DNA from: Paraburkholderia aromaticivorans | GTDB lineage: Bacteria; Pseudomonadota; Gammaproteobacteria; Burkholderiales; Burkholderiaceae | Reading direction: 5' to 3' | Assembly: GCF_012689525.1 (NCBI RefSeq) | Contig: NZ_CP051516.1 | Location: forward strand, 372,001-436,000 | Length of the DNA stretch: 64,000 nucleotides | Part shown: positions 57,087 through 64,000 of the stretch, in pieces | Layout of the letters: each line of letters starts with the position of its first letter | How positions within the stretch are numbered: the first letter of the stretch is position 1 | Program-made: the position numbers and the translations under genes | Notes under the pieces: generated by a model | What the model saw: the letters and a program-made list of their open reading frames with translations, nothing else | Database searches by the model: none | What the model was told of the DNA's origin: nothing

Positions 57087-57896
57087 TTACTGCATGGCCG
57101 CATAATATTTGGCCACGCTGTCGATCTCGGCGGGCGTCATTTGCCGTACTACGTTGCGCATCTGTTCATTGATGTCGTTGTGCCGCGCGCCGGAAGCAAA
57201 GGCGCGCATCTGCGCCGCGAGATAAATCGACGACTGTCCGCCCAGCCACGGTGCCGCGCCCTTGCGATCCAGTTGCCCGTGGCAAGCGGCGCAAGGCGCG
57301 ATATTGCGCTGCGGATCGCCCTGCATGGCAAGCTTCACCGCGTTCGCATCCGGCTCCGCGCCAGTGGGCAGAGTCTCCGCCGCGGGCGCTCTCGGCAGCG
57401 ACGCGTAGTAAGCCGCCAGATCGTGCAGATCCTGATCGCTGCGTGCGGCGATGATCGGTTGCATGATCGCGTTCTGGCGCACGCCGTTCTGGTAATCGCG
57501 CAACTCTTTGTAGACCACGTCGGCGTATTGCCCGGCCAACGCGGGCGCGGTCACCTGCACCGTGCCGAGTACGCCGTGGCACATCGAGCAATTTTGCGTC
57601 GCGATCGTCGCGCCGCGGCCGATCGAATTCGCGTCTGCGCGCACGCGACGCAGTGGCGGCAAGACCACCACGTCGCTCGGCGCCGGACCCGTGAGATTGG
57701 CGCCGCCGTACCAACTCGACGGTGCCCCCGCGGCGCTGCAGATCGTCGCCCATAAGCCGCGGTCGCCGAACGCCTTACTCGCCGAAGGTAGCCAGATGAA
57801 GCCGATCAGTATCCCGACGACGGCAATCGCAATCGTGCCGCCCACGCTCACTGTGAACCATGGGTTGCGTAAGCTGAAGACGCGTTCCTGATTCAT
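57087..57896 (-). CDS. Membrane-anchored diheme cytochrome c (c4-like)
   Basis: A 269-residue protein: one N-terminal helix (FTVSVGGTIAIAVVGILIGFIWL) anchoring a periplasmic part with two heme sites, CSMCH and CAACH. The spacing and the GQYADVVYKELRDYQNGVR pattern resemble cytochrome c4. It ends the oxidase operon, with its start overlapping the subunit I stop by four bases. It probably donates electrons to the oxidase. I use ATG 57896 (MNQERVFSL); a longer in-frame extension overlaps the oxidase gene and is not cytochrome-like. Confidence 0.88.
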   Translation of the reverse strand: MNQERVFSLRNPWFTVSVGGTIAIAVVGILIGFIWLPSASKAFGDRGLWATICSAAGAPSSWYGGANLTGPAPSDVVVLPPLRRVRADANSIGRGATIATQNCSMCHGVLGTVQVTAPALAGQYADVVYKELRDYQNGVRQNAIMQPIIAARSDQDLHDLAAYYASLPRAPAAETLPTGAEPDANAVKLAMQGDPQRNIAPCAACHGQLDRKGAAPWLGGQSSIYLAAQMRAFASGARHNDINEQMRNVVRQMTPAEIDSVAKYYAAMQ

Positions 57897-59518
57897 CGCT
57901 GCGCTCCGACGACGACTGCCGGCACGGAAGTCTGCGGCAATCTGAGCAACTGCACGATCGGCACACTGTAGTTGACGACCGTGAGTCCGATCATCAACGC
58001 CACCCACAAGCCGAAGCTGTTGAGCGCGGCCGGCACGTGCTCCACCGGCTGCGCGGCGCTCGCAAAGCGGAAGGTCTGCTGCTGAACCAGCGGGCCGAAT
58101 TGCGACTTCACGAGGATGTAGATGAACAGCACGCCGGACGCCACGAGGATCAATCCGCCCACCGCCGACATGCCGACCCAGAACGCCTGAGACTGCAAGC
58201 CGAGAGCGTTGTAATCGTAATAGGCCATGCGGCGCGGCGCACCGAGCAGGCCGACGTAATGCCACGGCAGCGTCACCACCATCATGCCGATGAACCACAG
58301 CCACAGTTGCGTGCGCACCAGTTTCACCGACGCGATCGCGCGACCTGTCAGTTGCGGCCACAGCTCATAGGCAATCGCGAAGTACATGATGACGATCGCA
58401 CCGCCGAAGATCAGATGGAAGTGCCCGGTCACCCACTGCGTGTTGTGTATGGTCGCGTTCAACTGATAGCTCATGTTGATCAGCCCGCCCGCGCCGCCTA
58501 AGCCAAGCATCACGAACGAAAACGCGATCACGAGCATCATCGGGTTCTGCCACGGCAGGGCGGTGAGCCAGCCGAATGCGCCCTTGCCGCCGCGCAGTCT
58601 GCCCGCGATTTCAACCGACGCGCAGATCGTGAACACCGTCAGCAGCGTCGGCACCGACACCATGCCGGTGAACACGGCATGCAGGAACTTGAAGCCGGAG
58701 CCGACTTGCGGATCGGCGAACAGATGGTGGATGCCGATCGGCATCGCGAAGACGAGGAACAGGATGAACGACACGCGCGCCATCGAATCGCTGTAGAGCC
58801 GTCCGCCGATCGCGCGCGGCACCAGCGTGTAATAGGCGATATAAGCGGGAATCAGCCAGAAATAGACGATCGCGTGCAGCGTCCACGAGAACAGGATGCG
58901 CGAGAGGCCGGCGTCGATCGTGTTGGTGAGGCCGAACGCGACCGGCAGGATCTGGAACAGAATCTCCAGCGCCGCGCCGACGGCGGTCCATGCCCACAGA
59001 TACGCGCCCGCCACGTTGGCGAACATCGCGAGGGGAACCGGCTTGCCGGGGTTGGCGCGTTTCCAGATGCGCAGGTTCACATGCATCAGCGCAACCCAGA
59101 TCCACGAGCCGACCACCACCAGCACCACGCCGAGGTAATAGAACGGGCTACCGATCATCGGCGGATAGAAGGTGTAGAGCACCGAGGCCTGGCCGAGCGC
59201 TACCGGCACCATCGCCATCACCGCGCCGATCGCCAGCATGATGAACGCGGCCCACGCCCATTTGAGACCCACGAGACGCTGCGCGAGAGCCAGTTCGACG
59301 ATCGCGTAGCCGAAGCCCATCGACACCAGCGTGGGCATCACGTACGCCATCACCGAGCCGTGCGCGGTCACCGAACGATAGTAGAGTTCGGGATCGCCGA
59401 CCCACGGCAGGAACGGACTGCGCACCAGCATCTGCCAGGCGCCGAGCAGCAGCGCGATCAGAAACGCGATGAAGGCCAGCCAGAAATGCGCGAGAACGAG
59501 TCGCTTAGCGTGAAACAC
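57893..59518 (-). CDS. Cytochrome c oxidase subunit I, family B (ba3-type) heme-copper oxidase
   Basis: A 541-residue catalytic subunit with about thirteen helices. The low-spin heme histidine is in SVTAHGSVMAYV. The CuB site is formed by TLHAIVYFW (H and the Tyr four residues on, the expected His-Tyr crosslink) and GIHHLFADP. The two heme histidines are in WVTGHFHLIFG. These patterns and the 190-residue CuA subunit next to it fit family B (ba3/bo3-type) oxidases, which work at low oxygen. It overlaps subunit II by 14 bases. Confidence 0.92.
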   Translation of the reverse strand: MFHAKRLVLAHFWLAFIAFLIALLLGAWQMLVRSPFLPWVGDPELYYRSVTAHGSVMAYVMPTLVSMGFGYAIVELALAQRLVGLKWAWAAFIMLAIGAVMAMVPVALGQASVLYTFYPPMIGSPFYYLGVVLVVVGSWIWVALMHVNLRIWKRANPGKPVPLAMFANVAGAYLWAWTAVGAALEILFQILPVAFGLTNTIDAGLSRILFSWTLHAIVYFWLIPAYIAYYTLVPRAIGGRLYSDSMARVSFILFLVFAMPIGIHHLFADPQVGSGFKFLHAVFTGMVSVPTLLTVFTICASVEIAGRLRGGKGAFGWLTALPWQNPMMLVIAFSFVMLGLGGAGGLINMSYQLNATIHNTQWVTGHFHLIFGGAIVIMYFAIAYELWPQLTGRAIASVKLVRTQLWLWFIGMMVVTLPWHYVGLLGAPRRMAYYDYNALGLQSQAFWVGMSAVGGLILVASGVLFIYILVKSQFGPLVQQQTFRFASAAQPVEHVPAALNSFGLWVALMIGLTVVNYSVPIVQLLRLPQTSVPAVVVGAQR

Positions 59519-60077
59519 AGCTCAGCCTCCGTGATTGTCGGGCCTGCTCGAAGAAGGTGGCTTTGTCGATGACTTTCACGTGTGCCCACATGGTCTGGTG
59601 GCCGAAGCCGCAGAACTCGTGGCACGGCATGGTGTGATCGGCGGGCGCGTCGAATTGCGTGTTGAGCGTGGCGACATAGCCGGGCACGACCATCGTGTTG
59701 ATGTTGGTGTCGGTGACGAGCAGGCCGTGCACGACATCGGCGCTGGTGGTGCGGATCGTGATCGGCGTGTCGGCGGGCACCAGCAGGCATTGCGGCGTGA
59801 ACGAATACTGCTGCGCGATGAAGCGCACGACCACCGAGCCGTCCGGCTCGACCGCGCTGCCAAGGTTGTCTTCGACGAATTCGCCGGACAGTTGCAGGCG
59901 CGACGGATCGATCGTCTCGACACGCGAGGGCGGCATCATCGCCCAATGCAGCCCCGAGTAAACGATGACCACCAGCATCAGCACGATCAGCGCGACGGCG
60001 AAAATCGCCCAGCGTCGCTCGGCGCGTAAGGCGACCGCGTGGCCGCCGCCCGGTTGATGATTCGATTCGGTCGACAT
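59505..60077 (-). CDS. Cytochrome c oxidase subunit II (CuA)
   Basis: A 190-residue subunit with one N-terminal helix (AIFAVALIVLMLVVIVYSGL) and a periplasmic cupredoxin domain. The dinuclear CuA ligands are visible in VVHGLLV and MPCHEFCGFGHQTM (two Cys, two His, Glu, Met). It accepts electrons from cytochrome c and passes them to subunit I. It begins two bases after the small upstream subunit and overlaps the subunit I start. Confidence 0.93.
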   Translation of the reverse strand: MSTESNHQPGGGHAVALRAERRWAIFAVALIVLMLVVIVYSGLHWAMMPPSRVETIDPSRLQLSGEFVEDNLGSAVEPDGSVVVRFIAQQYSFTPQCLLVPADTPITIRTTSADVVHGLLVTDTNINTMVVPGYVATLNTQFDAPADHTMPCHEFCGFGHQTMWAHVKVIDKATFFEQARQSRRLSCVSR

Positions 60078-60079
60078 GA

Positions 60080-60256
60080 TCAGTGAACGACGCCGCGCGG
60101 CAGAAACACGAGAAAGTAGAAGCCGAACCAGATCGCCATCACGATCAGCGTGGCGACGCCGGCCACGGCGATTGCGCCATGCGGGCCGGCCGCGACGACG
60201 CGTTCCACTTCGTCATCGGTCGGCGGCGTCGCGCCGCGGGTATCGTTCGCTTCCAT
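60080..60256 (-). CDS. Small single-helix oxidase subunit (subunit IIa type)
   Basis: A 58-residue reading frame from ATG 60256 to a TGA ending at 60080. A polar N-terminus (EANDTRGATPPTDDEVERV) is followed by one hydrophobic helix, IAVAGVATLIVMAIWFGFYF. The size, single helix and position directly before subunit II match subunit IIa of ba3-type oxidases. It is flanked by the triheme cytochrome (24 bases upstream) and subunit II (2 bases downstream), so cotranscription is certain from layout. Assignment is by context and topology. Confidence 0.75.
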   Translation of the reverse strand: MEANDTRGATPPTDDEVERVVAAGPHGAIAVAGVATLIVMAIWFGFYFLVFLPRGVVH

Positions 60257-60280
60257 CTAGAAGTTCTCCAATGCGGCGCT

Positions 60281-61672
60281 TCAATGCAACGGCGCCTTGC
60301 GCAACTCGTTGACCTCGCGGGATGTCACGGGCTGGCCGTGATTGCCCCACGCAGTGCGGATATAGGTGACCACGGCAGCGGCGTCGGTGTCGTTCAGTTC
60401 CTGGCCGAACGGCGGCATGCCGTACGGTTCCGGATTACGCTTGGTGCCCGGCGGGAAGCCGCCGTTGAGCACGACGCGAATCGGGTTGACCGCGGAATCC
60501 ATTTCGATCGACTGGTTGCCGGCGAGCGGCGGGTAGTGTTGCAACTGTCCTTCGCCTTTCGCGCCGTGGCAGAGCGCGCACTTGTCGGCGTAGATTTTTT
60601 CGCCGAGCGCGAACACGTTGGTGTTGGTGGGCGCCGACGGCCCGGACTTGCGGCCGCTCTTGTCCGGCAAGGTCTTGAGATAGACGGCCATCGCCTTGAC
60701 GTCTTCTTCCGTCATGTACTGAAGGCTGTGGTACGTGACTTCGGCCATCGGGCCGTACACGGCGCCGCGATCGGAAATGCCCGCTTGCAGCAGATCGACG
60801 ATGTCCTTAGTGCTCCAGTCGCCCAGGCCGCCGTCCTTGTCCGAGGTTAGCGACGGCGCGTACCAGTTCTGCACCGGAATCAGGCCGCCCGCGAACTGCT
60901 CGCTCTGCGACGAGCCGCCGAGCATGTTGATCTTGGTGTGGCACATCGTGCAGTGCCCGAGTCCTTCGACCAGATAGGCGCCGCGATTCCACTCGACCGA
61001 TTTGGTCGGATCGGCCTGGAACTCACCCTCGCGGAAATACAGCGTGCGCCAGCCGTACAGCAATTCGCGCTGATTGAACGGAAAGCGCAGCGTGTGCTTG
61101 TGATTCGACTGGCGCACCGGCGCGACGGTTTTCAGATAGGCGAAGATCGCGTCTGAGTCTTCGCGCGTGACCTTGGTGTATTGCGCGATCGGCATGGCCG
61201 GGTAGATCAGCTTGCCGTCCGGCGTGCGGCCGGTGCGCATCATCTTGAAGAACGCGTCCTGGCTCCAGGTGCCGATCCCGTATTGCGCGTCCGGCGTGAT
61301 GTTCGGTGAATACAGCGTGCCGAACGGCGTTTCCATCGCGAGGCCGCCGGCGAACAGTTTGCCGCGCGGCGCCGTGTGGCAGGCGACGCAGTCGCCTGCA
61401 CGCGCGAGATACTCGCCGCGTTTGACGATTTCGGGCCGCGTGTCGGCGTTGCCGCCCGGCGCGGACGCTGAGGTGGTCTCGGCGGCGCGTGCTTCGGCGA
61501 TCAGCAGAGGCGTAGGCCATGCACGCAGAAGCGCGGCGCTGCCGGCCACGATCAGGCCGCCAACCAGCAGACCCGATACGAGCGATGCCGGTCCGCGACG
61601 GCGCTTCATCATGGTGGCCAACGCGGCGCGCAATGTGCGAAGAGCGCCCGGAGAGCGAAATGTCGGCTTCAT
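60281..61672 (-). CDS. Triheme cytochrome c (alcohol-dehydrogenase cytochrome-subunit type)
   Basis: A 463-residue periplasmic protein with three heme sites: CVACH, CTMCH and CALCH. A signal or anchor helix (ASLVSGLLVGGLIVAGSAALL) precedes them. The domain order and motifs such as GGLAMETPFGTLYSPNITPD match the cytochrome subunits of membrane alcohol, gluconate and sorbosone dehydrogenases, but no such dehydrogenase is in the window. The ATG (61672) overlaps the diheme cytochrome stop as ATGA. Confidence 0.9.
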   Translation of the reverse strand: MKPTFRSPGALRTLRAALATMMKRRRGPASLVSGLLVGGLIVAGSAALLRAWPTPLLIAEARAAETTSASAPGGNADTRPEIVKRGEYLARAGDCVACHTAPRGKLFAGGLAMETPFGTLYSPNITPDAQYGIGTWSQDAFFKMMRTGRTPDGKLIYPAMPIAQYTKVTREDSDAIFAYLKTVAPVRQSNHKHTLRFPFNQRELLYGWRTLYFREGEFQADPTKSVEWNRGAYLVEGLGHCTMCHTKINMLGGSSQSEQFAGGLIPVQNWYAPSLTSDKDGGLGDWSTKDIVDLLQAGISDRGAVYGPMAEVTYHSLQYMTEEDVKAMAVYLKTLPDKSGRKSGPSAPTNTNVFALGEKIYADKCALCHGAKGEGQLQHYPPLAGNQSIEMDSAVNPIRVVLNGGFPPGTKRNPEPYGMPPFGQELNDTDAAAVVTYIRTAWGNHGQPVTSREVNELRKAPLH

Positions 61673-62382
61673 TGCGGTTGGCTCCCGCAGGCGAGAGGCA
61701 GCCGTTCCGCGGACGCCGCCGCGGGCCGCGGATCGGCCGGACGCGGCTGGCGCGCAAGCCAGCTCGATACCGCGGTGATGTCCTTGTCGGTCAGCTTGAC
61801 GGCGATCGAATGCATGCAGTCCGGCGCGAGCGCGTGCCGCGTGCCGGAGCGCCAGGTGCCCATCTGTCCGGCGATATAACTCGCGTGCAGACCGAGCAGA
61901 CCGGGAATGCCAGGTTGCGTGCCGGTCATGCGTGCGCCATGGCACGCAATGCATGCGGGTATCTTGCGGGCCGGGTCGCCCTGCGTGACGAGTCGCTGTC
62001 CGGCAGCGAGCACGGTGGGTGCCACGGCGCTGGTATCGGCGTTGGGATAAGGCGGTTGCAGATCGGCGAAATACTGGCTGATCTTGCGCAGATAGTCGTC
62101 GGGCAGGAAGGCGAGCAGATAGCCCATCGGCGGATAGGTGCGGCCGCCGTCACGGAACGCGGTCAACTGATTGAACAGATAGTCGGCCGGTTTGCCGGCA
62201 ATTCGCGGGAAGTAATCGTTGTTCAGGCCTTGGCCCTGCACGCCATGACATGAGGTGCAGGCGCGCACGCGCTCGTCCATAGCCGAGGGCATGGCGCCGG
62301 ACGCGTCGGCGGCGAGCACCACGCCGCTCCACATGACGTAAAGCACAAACAGAACCGACGATCCGATAGTTCGACGATGCAC
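61669..62382 (-). CDS. Cytochrome c4 family diheme protein
   Basis: A 237-residue exported cytochrome. A signal peptide runs to about residue 25 (VMWSGVVLAADASG). The two hemes are CTSCHGVQGQG and CIACHGARMTG, with SYIAGQMGTWRSGTRH of the c4 family in the second half. It is the first gene of the oxidase operon and may shuttle electrons to the CuA site. A possible FNR-type site and -10 element lie upstream. Confidence 0.9.
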   Translation of the reverse strand: MHRRTIGSSVLFVLYVMWSGVVLAADASGAMPSAMDERVRACTSCHGVQGQGLNNDYFPRIAGKPADYLFNQLTAFRDGGRTYPPMGYLLAFLPDDYLRKISQYFADLQPPYPNADTSAVAPTVLAAGQRLVTQGDPARKIPACIACHGARMTGTQPGIPGLLGLHASYIAGQMGTWRSGTRHALAPDCMHSIAVKLTDKDITAVSSWLARQPRPADPRPAAASAERLPLACGSQPQ

Positions 62383-62869
62383 GCCAGGCCTCGATTGGGG
62401 AACGTTCTTTGTTCTCGATTATCTCTCGCGCATTCGCACGTGGATTCGCTTGCGAAGCCGACAGATGACCTATGTCAACTCTGCCGGTATTTTTCTTGTA
62501 TAACGACGGCAAGAACAGCAAATCGGAACGGACTTATTCTGGACGGCGAGTGATCATTTGCTACGGCGATGCGATTGCTTTGCTAAAAACAATGATCGGC
62601 CTGAATGCGCCGGCGGGTGGCGGCTTCGGGCTGCGCGAATTAACGCTTGAAACGTTCAGCAGCGCGTACGAGGTTGCAGGAATTCAGTCGACGCGTCAAT
62701 AGCAAACAAAGCTCATTCGACGGGACACCTGATCATGATAGGCGTCGAGTAGAGGGCTTTCAACATTTCCAGTGCGGTTCGCCCGTCCGCCGACGTTATC
62801 GCGCGAATGTGATTGTTTGATGATGAGCCGCGGGCTTCTGCGAGACGGCGTGAGCCCATCGTCCATGAG
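62383..62869. other. Intergenic region between oxidase operon and lysR
   Basis: 487 bases, more A+T-rich than its surroundings. Apart from the putative promoter and FNR-type site I see nothing supportable. A plus-strand frame at 62472-62702 (76 codons) has no recognised motif and starts within the candidate operator. Confidence 0.4.
62418..62478 (-). promoter_or_regulatory. Candidate promoter and FNR/Anr-type site of the oxidase operon
   Basis: On the minus strand TTGACATAGGTCAT (62478-62465) matches seven of eight positions of TTGA-N6-TCAA, and GATAAT (62423-62418) could be the -10. With a start near 62411 the site is centred near -60, a known class I activator position. It is the only recognisable element; low certainty. 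Confidence 0.35.
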
Positions 62870-63757
62870 TCAACGGAAAAGCGCCATCAAGGCCGTGCGA
62901 GCATTGCTGACGAGTTCGGTTTCGCCGATTCGCCCAGGCAACAGATGAAACTCGACGGCGGGCAACGCGGGCAAGCCCACGCTCGCCGGACAGGCCACGA
63001 CACCGCCGCCAATCGACGATTCGTTCAGGCAGGAAATGCCGAGCCCGGCCTTCAGCGCGAGTTGCAAGCCGGCGACGCCTGATGCGGAGTGCGACACCAC
63101 ATACGGCACTTTGTGCTCGTCCAGCAGCTTTACAACGAAGCGCTGCAACTGGCAGCTCGACGGCAGCAACACGAGTGGATAGGGCGTGGCCGGCCGCGGA
63201 CCTGAATCGGCCGCGCTGACCCACAGCAGTTTTTCGCGCCGCACAACCGTGCTTTGCGCGCCCGTGCGCCGGCCTGCAGCGCGCGTATTGTCCGTGACGA
63301 GCCGCAGCGAGAGCCCGATGTCGAACGACGCATCGTCGCCCGCATTGCTGTCGATCACCGCGCTCGGCAGCACAGTGACGTGCAGTTTCAGGCGCGGGTG
63401 CTGTTCCGAGAACGTTTTGAGAATGCGCGCGATGTCGTGCGGACGGTAGTAGTCCGTGATGGCGATGCGCAACTCGCCGTCGAGCGAGCGGCCTTGCAGG
63501 TCTTCGAACGCGGCTTCGCTCATTGCGATGATGCGCCGCGCGTGGTCGAGCAGCCGGCTGCCGGCCGGCGTGGCGCTCACGCCCTGTTTGCTGCGGACGA
63601 ACAGCGGCTGGCCGGCGCGCTCCTCCAGTTTCTTCAATTGCTCGCTGACCGAGGACTGCGACAGGAATACCCGCTCCGCGCCCGCCGAGACGCTGCCCGA
63701 TTCGGCGACGGCGACGAAGGTCCGCAACTGCGTCAGGTCAAATCCACGTTGGCTCAT
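62870..63757 (-). CDS. LysR-family transcriptional regulator
   Basis: A 295-residue regulator. The winged HTH occupies residues 6-65 (DLTQLRTFVAVAESGSVSAG, LSQSSVSEQLKKLEERAG, LFVRSKQGVSATPAG), followed by a periplasmic-binding-fold effector domain (ELRIAITDYYRPHDIARIL, GLQLALKAGLGISCL). It diverges from a transporter gene, the classic LysR arrangement, and the 95-base gap holds a direct repeat likely bound by it. Confidence 0.93.
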   Translation of the reverse strand: MSQRGFDLTQLRTFVAVAESGSVSAGAERVFLSQSSVSEQLKKLEERAGQPLFVRSKQGVSATPAGSRLLDHARRIIAMSEAAFEDLQGRSLDGELRIAITDYYRPHDIARILKTFSEQHPRLKLHVTVLPSAVIDSNAGDDASFDIGLSLRLVTDNTRAAGRRTGAQSTVVRREKLLWVSAADSGPRPATPYPLVLLPSSCQLQRFVVKLLDEHKVPYVVSHSASGVAGLQLALKAGLGISCLNESSIGGGVVACPASVGLPALPAVEFHLLPGRIGETELVSNARTALMALFR

Positions 63758-63768
63758 GATTCGGTATA

Positions 63769-63810
63769 TCCGATGGAAGTTATCTGAATTTCCGGCTTTT
63801 CCGATGGAAG
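63769..63810. promoter_or_regulatory. Direct repeat in the lysR/MFS divergent promoter region
   Basis: TCCGATGGAAG occurs at 63769-63779 and again at 63800-63810, exactly 31 bases apart (about three helical turns), in the gap between lysR and the MFS gene. A plausible LysR operator; no proof. Confidence 0.45.
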
Positions 63811-63852
63811 CCTCAGCCGTAGGATACCCCCAGATTCTTTGCGGAGGGTGTC

Positions 63853-64000
63853 ATGGGAAGCGAATCAATTACGGGCTTAGGGTTATCCGGCGGGCGAACG
63901 GCAAGTCATCGATGGAAAGTGCTGGGCGTCGGGTTCGCCGCGAACGCGAGTTTTTCGGCAGCGTTCTCGGGGATTCCGACGACAGCGGTTTTCTTGCGCT
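63853..64000 (+). CDS. MFS transporter, partial (runs off the window)
   Basis: The first 49 codons of a transporter gene: a 22-residue polar start, then KVLGVGFAANASFSAAFSGIP, an N-terminal helix seen in Burkholderiaceae MFS proteins. GGAGG lies nine bases upstream of ATG 63853. Its divergence from lysR suggests it is the regulator's target. Substrate cannot be inferred. Confidence 0.7.
   Translation, partial: MGSESITGLGLSGGRTASHRWKVLGVGFAANASFSAAFSGIPTTAVFLR

Noticed and set aside
57897-58361. N-terminal extension of the membrane diheme cytochrome
   Set aside because: It overlaps the oxidase subunit I gene and encodes no signal peptide; ATG 57896 gives a normal anchor.
62472-62702. 76-codon frame next to the oxidase promoter
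   Set aside because: No motif, no ribosome site, begins inside a candidate operator; kept only as an intergenic note.

Overview
The window is GC-rich chromosomal DNA of a betaproteobacterium, almost certainly Paraburkholderia or Burkholderia. This rests on gene order (rpoH next to cydPAB; kdsD-kdsC-lptCAB-rpoN-hpf-ptsN-hprK-rapZ; prs-rplY-pth), on close resemblance of many products to Burkholderiaceae proteins, and on a CIRCE operator in front of rpoH. Most of it is core housekeeping sequence, with accessory modules from about 46.6 kb onward.

Layout. 1-2.7 kb: cytochrome bd oxidase operon cydP-cydA-cydB, cut by the window edge. 3-4.1 kb: rpoH with a perfect CIRCE element. 4.3-9.7 kb: pagL, an NTF2-like protein, a leuA that loses its C-terminal third, ybiB, and a fumarylacetoacetate-hydrolase/maleylacetoacetate-isomerase pair. 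9.7-16.6 kb: ftsY, rsmD-coaD-ferredoxin, hisC, pth, rplY, prs and tRNA-Gln. 16.7-22.2 kb: ispE, lolB and a large exported TPR protein, divergent from mutM-mutY. 22.2-33.3 kb, minus strand: a Lon-substrate-domain protein, rapZ, hprK, ptsN, an IS3-family element, hpf, rpoN, lptB, lptA, lptC, kdsC and kdsD. This is the conserved LPS-export, sigma-54 and nitrogen-PTS region, here split by the IS. 33.4-46.4 kb: a K+/H+ antiporter, apt, a LysE exporter, a NUDIX protein, purU, a PepSY membrane protein behind a Fur-box-like palindrome, an AI-2E family transporter, uvrA, an MFS transporter and ssb.

46.6-54.2 kb is a compact catabolic cluster: MaoC hydratase, MFS transporter, MmgE/PrpD protein, acyl-CoA dehydrogenase, CaiB-type CoA transferase, GntR regulator and CitE-type lyase. 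The order of chemistry (uptake, CoA activation, hydration, C-C cleavage) fits breakdown of a branched C5 dicarboxylate such as itaconate or mesaconate to acetyl-CoA and pyruvate. 54.2-57 kb holds a DUF4239 membrane protein and a chemoreceptor. 57-62.4 kb is a six-gene minus-strand operon for a family-B heme-copper oxidase with two diheme and one triheme cytochrome c, including a 58-residue subunit easily missed because of its size. The window ends with a LysR regulator divergent from a truncated MFS gene.

The most notable points are the C5-dicarboxylate cluster, the oxidase operon with its small subunit, the truncated leuA with a hairpin-rich 5' region, the IS inside the rpoN-ptsN gene string, a PagL with asparagine where the catalytic glutamate is expected, and a tandem palindromic repeat before hisC. 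I recognised no CRISPR array, prophage, restriction system or classical defence system.
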